DNA of 64,000 bases. It comes from Phytophthora quininea (taxonomy: Eukaryota; Oomycota; Peronosporomycetes; Peronosporales; Peronosporaceae). Position numbers and translations under genes: made by a program. The stretch lies in NCBI GenBank assembly GCA_011947345.1, contig JAAVTG010000623.1, positions 1 to 64,000 on the forward strand. Reading direction: 5' to 3'. Positions 59,901-64,000 of this stretch are shown piece after piece. Every line of letters begins with the position of its first letter. The stretch's first letter is position 1. The notes under the pieces are model-generated. The model ran no database searches and was not told where the DNA came from. It worked only from the letters and a program-made list of their open reading frames with translations.

Positions 59901-60631
59901 ATCTCGTGTTCGCCATGTGGCGGTGGACCCACCGGAAGTTCGACACGAAAAATATCACTGAATTCCTCAAGCAGCTGAAAACCTGGGTTGTTCTTGAAGC
60001 TATCCATATCGGTTGTCTTTTGTCGCTGAGCCTTATCCGATGTTTCTTGTTTTACTGCATAGTTTTCTCCCATTCGCTCGCGACTACTGCCGTCACACAT
60101 TTCCTGATGCAGTGCATTAATTGTCTCCTGCGGAATGATAGATATAAACTCCACGTCTTTCTTGCGCACGAGTTTATCTGCGGTCTTAAAGTTTATCACC
60201 TCAGTTTCTCCAAATTGCTTGGAATAGTGATGCTGTCTGCAGTCGTGATTCCTATCGCTAGACTGTTCTGCTTGATCGACTGCTGCTTTGACAAATTCTT
60301 CTTGTGTACACACTCGATCAGTTTTCCAGTCGATAACAGGATTTCGAGCGCGCTTCCAGGGTACACCAAGCATCAATTCGCAATGGTTCGGCACATGACA
60401 TAGCTGAAACTCGGTCGTGTAACCGGGAATACTGTCGACAAATACAGTTAGCTGGATTGTCCGGTTTTGTATGGACTCCGTCTTGCCATTTGCATACGTC
60501 ACTTCCATCGTGCCTCGATCCTTGACGTGGCTGCCCCAGTTCATTTTCTTTACAAACTCTACCGATATTCCGCAGAAGTCTGCACCCTCGTCGAAGAATG
60601 TCTTCGCAATTTGGATTTCTTCTTCTCGCAA
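56987..60631 (-). CDS. Gypsy pol polyprotein (PR-RT-RH-IN-chromodomain)
   Basis: The protease segment has FFDEGADFCGIS and LMLGVPW. Reverse transcriptase has RIVHDYRAINA, FDLLSGYYQI, FQTPDGLFEYLAVPMGLSNA and the catalytic YFDDLYVF. RNase H has RTDASKFAIGGVLYQ and HEQEMLAIIHCL. Integrase has an H-H-C-C zinc region ending CESCQRNKR and catalytic D, D and E in VDRLTKRAHF, VSDRDSKF and DGQVERVN. A chromodomain (HLIEAIIDHRI...YKCKWVGRND..TWEP) closes the protein. The frame changes near 59320 and 59030. The protease aspartate is followed by Glu instead of the usual Ser/Thr. The join to gag (60632-60835) is not resolved. Confidence 0.93.
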
Positions 60632-60835
60632 GCAGGTGACGTTCTTGATTAAGTACGTCGCCGGTAAAACGTCTTCTTCGTTCTGCTCGTGGAAGTAGAT
60701 ATAATTCGCCGTTTTGCCAGGATCAAAACCCAGTTTTCACGACTACTATTGGCTTTGTCTGGCTCTGGGACGCCATCTCCAGAGCCCACTAGTTTAAATC
60801 TCCTTTGAGCTTGGCCAGGTCACTCTTTATCTCGG

Positions 60836-62094
60836 TCAGCACCGCCCAGAGTGCCTTATCCTCGGTGCCTGATGTTGTCTTCGTAATCGCCGAGGCTCCT
60901 TTGCCTTTCTTTTTTCTTTCAGCCATTTCGGCTGCAGCTCAGGATGGAGCATCCAGCAATGCTCTTTGGCGTGACCTGTTTCAGCGCACCGAGTCGCCGA
61001 ACACTTGGCCGTGTCCGACTTCTTCTCGGCCTTTGCAGGCGCTGTTTTGTTGGTCTTGCTACTCTTCTCATTGGCACGAGTAACATCCTTGGGGTTTAAT
61101 GTCCGCGACGCCTCTATCAGTTCATCAAGTGTCTCGAACGACTTTGTCTTGAGGAGATGCAGTAGTTGTGATGACGACAGACCTTGTTTGTACCTGAGAA
61201 TTTTTATGTACTCAGATACGCCTGCTGTACGAGCAAGTCGGCGGAATTCATCATTGTACGCATCCAGTTGACGACTGCCTTGAACACAGTCAAAAAACTG
61301 GGCCACCAAGTCTTCTGGGCGGGATTTCGTCACAAACCTCTGCTTCATCTTGCGGATTATTTGACTCCACCGTTGCTCTCCTTGATATTCCTGGAGAAAC
61401 CACGATTTGGCTTTCCCTTTTGTGTGGTTCATCATCAGCTCTCCGACGCGCAAATCGACTAGGTCGTTTCGGAAATACAAGCCATATGCCGCATACCACT
61501 TGATCATGTTGAGAACATATACTTCGATGTCCTCATTTGGTTCGCCCCCGTAAATAGGAGTTTCGCGTTGTTTGTGACATTTTGTCACTCGTAGCTCCAG
61601 CTCGCTGTTGTCGAACCCTGGAGCATTTAAAGGCGTCGGGCCAAAAACATCCCATTCGACCCCGTATCCTCCTCGATATTGAGGGAGACTGTACTTGCCG
61701 CCGGTTTGGTTGTGCTGAGCTTGTTGAACTCCAACTCTTGTACCTGGGAACGCAGCGCCGCAACTTCTTCCTTCAGTTGCGTGATGACAGCCTCCTGCGT
61801 AGTCTCCCGAGATTCTGTATGTTTTGCGTAATGCTGGAGCTGCTCAATGACTTGTTGTAGAAGCTCCTGATTAGCTCTGATTTCTGTCATGTTTTCTTGT
61901 TGCCGATGTTCGGTTCTGTTAGCAAATTTTGTAACAGACTCGAGCATGAGAGTTTGATCTCGTTGAAGATCATTGATCGTGTTCTCCAAATTTCCCAAGC
62001 CGCCCAGAACAGCACGAACTTGCGCAATTTCGTTCTCCTGGAGTGGCTGGTGTCCTCGCTCGAGGTTGTACACTTCAGCATCTTCTGCTTCCAT
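60836..62094 (-). CDS. Gypsy gag protein
   Basis: Starts MEAEDAEVYNLERG at 62094. The N-terminal third is coiled coil (QENMTEIRANQELLQQVIEQL). The capsid-like part includes YGGEPNEDIEVYVLNMIKWY, GKAKSWFLQEY and AYNDEFRRLARTAGV, the retrotransposon gag helix pattern. A zinc-knuckle-like KCSATRCAETGHAKEHC lies near the end, with four residues rather than two between the first cysteines. One base is missing near 61640 in a GG run; with it gag is a single open frame. Confidence 0.85.
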
Positions 62095-62120
62095 CTTGGC
62101 TACCTCTGAAAAAGCTACAA

Positions 62121-62381
62121 TGTTGCAAAATATGGTGGCCTTTTCCCCAGACTGACAACTCCTGTAGAAATGGCCCCAACTCTGCGGTGGCACGGGTTCA
62201 CGCGAGGAAGCGGTGGCTGGACGACGAGACGGACTTCGTTAACGCCAAGTCGGGTAGCTAGGAAGCAAATGTATTGTTTTTCTTGTGGTTTATGGGTTTT
62301 TCTCGAAGTGACTCCTCCGTCGAGTCCCTTCACTATAGATCTTTCTCGCCATTCCGTTGATAACGGTCGAGCACCGCCACA
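62121..62381 (-). repeat. 5' LTR of the Gypsy element
   Basis: Same 261 bp as 56717-56977. In the element's own orientation this is the upstream LTR and would carry the promoter. Confidence 0.95.
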
Positions 62382-62386
62382 GATCC

Positions 62387-62749
62387 GCTCGCTGGTGTCC
62401 GTGTAACACAAGTGCAAGCACGAGAGGCAGATGTCGTCGGCGCATTGAGCCATGGCGCTGGCGTTGGGTGTAAGTACGGCAAAGCCAATTATTGCTTGTG
62501 TCCCTAGCGTAAAGATCCCCGCGGGGACATGCTGTCAGATGCCAAACTATAATACTGTTCTCAAATTCATCTTCATATGTCCGCACATTCGGTTGTCGGA
62601 TGCTCGGTCGCACGTGTCTGAGGGGCAGGTCCTGTTGAAGAGCCCACCTCAAAGAGTAGAGTCGGTAGGGGCTGTTGACCTTGGTCGGAGCCATCGACGA
62701 CGGACCACTTCGCAATTTGCGCGATTGCAACCACGTCTACCCAAGCAGA
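62387..62749. other. Short spacer between Gypsy element and elicitor gene
   Basis: 363 bp that must hold the promoter of the transglutaminase elicitor at 62750. On the minus strand it contains the ATG (62453) of a short Cys-rich open frame cut by the element. Confidence 0.5.
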
Positions 62750-64000
62750 ATGAGGTCCGCACAACGTCTCACCAACGCTGCAGCACTCGCGTGTTTGGCG
62801 AGTTTGTCGACACTACCCCGTTCTACCGGAGTCCCTTTCGCGAACAACCCGTACACCAACAACCCAGTCGCTTCGGTCCTCTCAAAGAAGAACCCTGCGT
62901 ACGGCAGCATTCCGGCGGGACTGGACCAGTCCACCGTCACCTTCTCCGAGGTGTCGTACTCGTATTCGTACACTGAGACGAGCAACAGCTACCAGTACTC
63001 GTCTCAATGGCAAACCACGAGTGGCACGCCCAACCAAGCGCAAGCACGACGACTGGAAGCGTCCAACACGGATATCCAGAAGATTGAGCAGCATTTCAAC
63101 ACTAACGTTGAGCTCAATGTCAAGAACTTGAGTCCCAGCGCTGCGTACTACGTGATGCCGTGGCCGAGCAGCTACTGGGCGTCGTTCCAGGACGGCATCA
63201 ACTACAAGTGGAGTTCAGACGGCGAGCCCAGTCCTGCCGAGAAATACGCCACCGCCTACGGACTCGACCGTACCGTCTTCATGGACGCAGTGTCCGCGGC
63301 CACGGGTGTTCTCGCGCACAAGACCAACTCGATATGTACCACCGACGACGATTGTAAGAGTCTCAATGACGGCAGTGTCTGTGCTCGTCGCGCTGGGGAG
63401 CAGCAAGGCTACTGCATCCCGTCGTGGTACGGCATTTGCCACGCCTGGTCTCCTGCCGCTCTTTTGGAACCGGAACCGCGCTGCGTGATCGAGAAGAACG
63501 GCGTCACATTCCACCCCATGGACATCAAGGCGCTGCTGTCCCAAGTGTACGACGACGCCAAGCTAGGCACTGTTTACACGGGTGCTCGCTACTACGGCTC
63601 GGACATCAGTGCGCCCAAGGACAGGTACGGGCGATACATGGACGGCTCGCGTCGTGACCTCGGTCCAGGCTTCATGCACGTAGCTTTAACCAACATCTTG
63701 GGGCGCTTCAACACCTCCGTCGTTGTCGATGTCGCCGGTGGATTCGAGGTGTGGAATCAACCGATCTACAGCTACGAGGTGGTCACCCAGACCGAAATGA
63801 TGCCGTCGCAAGCAGCCTCCCAGTACTTTGGAGAAAACACATATCCATTCAATAGCGCGGCACAGCGCATGATGTACACGGAGTTGAAGCTGACGTGGAT
63901 GGTTGAGTCGTTGGAAGACGGCGGTCTCGTGTCGTCTGGTCGGGCCAGTACGTACACCAAGAGCGACACGTACAAGTACTTGCTGGAGCTCGACAATGAC
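62750..64000 (+). CDS. Secreted transglutaminase elicitor (GP42/M81 type), copy 2, partial at the window edge
   Basis: 417 codons without a stop from the ATG at 62750 to the last base of the window. Signal peptide RLTNAAALACLASLSTL-like at residues 5-22. The domain blocks parallel copy 1: YYVMPWPSSYWASFQDGIN, the Cys motif PSWYGICHAW, FHPMDIKALLSQVYDD, PGFMHVALTNIL and VWNQP...QTEM at 63749-63799. It lacks the long Ser/Thr-rich spacer of copy 1 but has a Ser/Tyr-rich stretch at the same place. The frame is uninterrupted, including across the position where copy 1 lacks a base. The C-terminal part (about 70-80 residues by comparison with copy 1) is outside the window. Confidence 0.93.
   Translation, partial: MRSAQRLTNAAALACLASLSTLPRSTGVPFANNPYTNNPVASVLSKKNPAYGSIPAGLDQSTVTFSEVSYSYSYTETSNSYQYSSQWQTTSGTPNQAQARRLEASNTDIQKIEQHFNTNVELNVKNLSPSAAYYVMPWPSSYWASFQDGINYKWSSDGEPSPAEKYATAYGLDRTVFMDAVSAATGVLAHKTNSICTTDDDCKSLNDGSVCARRAGEQQGYCIPSWYGICHAWSPAALLEPEPRCVIEKNGVTFHPMDIKALLSQVYDDAKLGTVYTGARYYGSDISAPKDRYGRYMDGSRRDLGPGFMHVALTNILGRFNTSVVVDVAGGFEVWNQPIYSYEVVTQTEMMPSQAASQYFGENTYPFNSAAQRMMYTELKLTWMVESLEDGGLVSSGRASTYTKSDTYKYLLELDND

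Larger units (their letters stand above)
56717..62381 (-). mobile_element. Complete Ty3/Gypsy LTR retrotransposon with chromodomain
   Basis: 5,665 bp bounded by two 261 bp LTRs that begin TG and end CA and look identical by eye. The target duplication is a perfect GATCC at 56712-56716 and 62382-62386. The element reads on the minus strand: gag, then protease, reverse transcriptase, RNase H, integrase and a chromodomain. A purine-rich GAAGGAGG on the minus strand just before the 3' LTR (about 56980-56990) can serve as polypurine tract. After the 5' LTR the sequence TTGTAGCTTTTTCAGAGG is the primer-binding position; I cannot match it to a tRNA. Identical LTRs imply a recent insertion. Frame breaks inside are single-base losses of the kind seen across the window. 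Confidence 0.95.

Overview
The window reads as genomic DNA of a plant-pathogenic oomycete, most likely Phytophthora or a close relative. The evidence is three secreted cystatin-like protease inhibitors of the EPIC type, two Phytophthora-type transglutaminase elicitor genes, short 50-80 nt introns, very short divergent promoters with an oomycete-like Inr, and Gypsy, hAT and MULE-like elements. I could run no database search, so family names rest on motif recognition.

Layout. 0-16.3 kb is gene-poor and repeat-rich: a 10-mer tandem repeat, a decayed ClpB/Hsp101 pseudogene, a MULE-like element with terminal inverted repeats, a hAT-like remnant, then about 4.7 kb with nothing I recognise. 16.3-23.3 kb holds a large NBAS/Sec39-like gene, a divergent galectin-RGG-RRM gene and a cystatin. 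25.0-26.5 kb is a transglutaminase elicitor. 26.6-54.4 kb is a dense housekeeping block: JMJD6, RPB7, a broken Uma2-like ORF, a lipoate ligase, a deleted inverted copy of the NBAS-like gene, a coiled-coil membrane protein, DPM2, TOM22, a topoisomerase VI-B-like protein, a mitochondrial carrier, NIP7, RPS16, SmD3, a Bin3/MePCE methyltransferase, a QSOX-like oxidase, two tandem RibBA-like genes, an FMC1-like protein, an Sds3/BRMS1-like protein and MED15. 55.4-56.4 kb has two tandem cystatins. 56.7-62.4 kb is a complete young Ty3/Gypsy element with matching 261 bp LTRs and a GATCC target duplication. A second transglutaminase elicitor runs off the right edge.

Themes. Mitochondrial genes are frequent (TOM22, carrier, lipoate ligase, FMC1), as are transcription/RNA genes (RPB7, MED15, Sds3-like, SmD3, MePCE, JMJD6). 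The secreted host-interaction genes (cystatins, elicitors) sit at the edges of the housekeeping block, beside transposons.

Standout observations: a U12-type AT-AC intron in SmD3; two GC-AG introns; a galectin fold fused to an RRM; a gene-conversion-like tract between the RibBA paralogues; and a consistent pattern of single missing bases, mostly in homopolymers, that breaks many otherwise sound genes and probably reflects sequence error rather than pseudogenisation.
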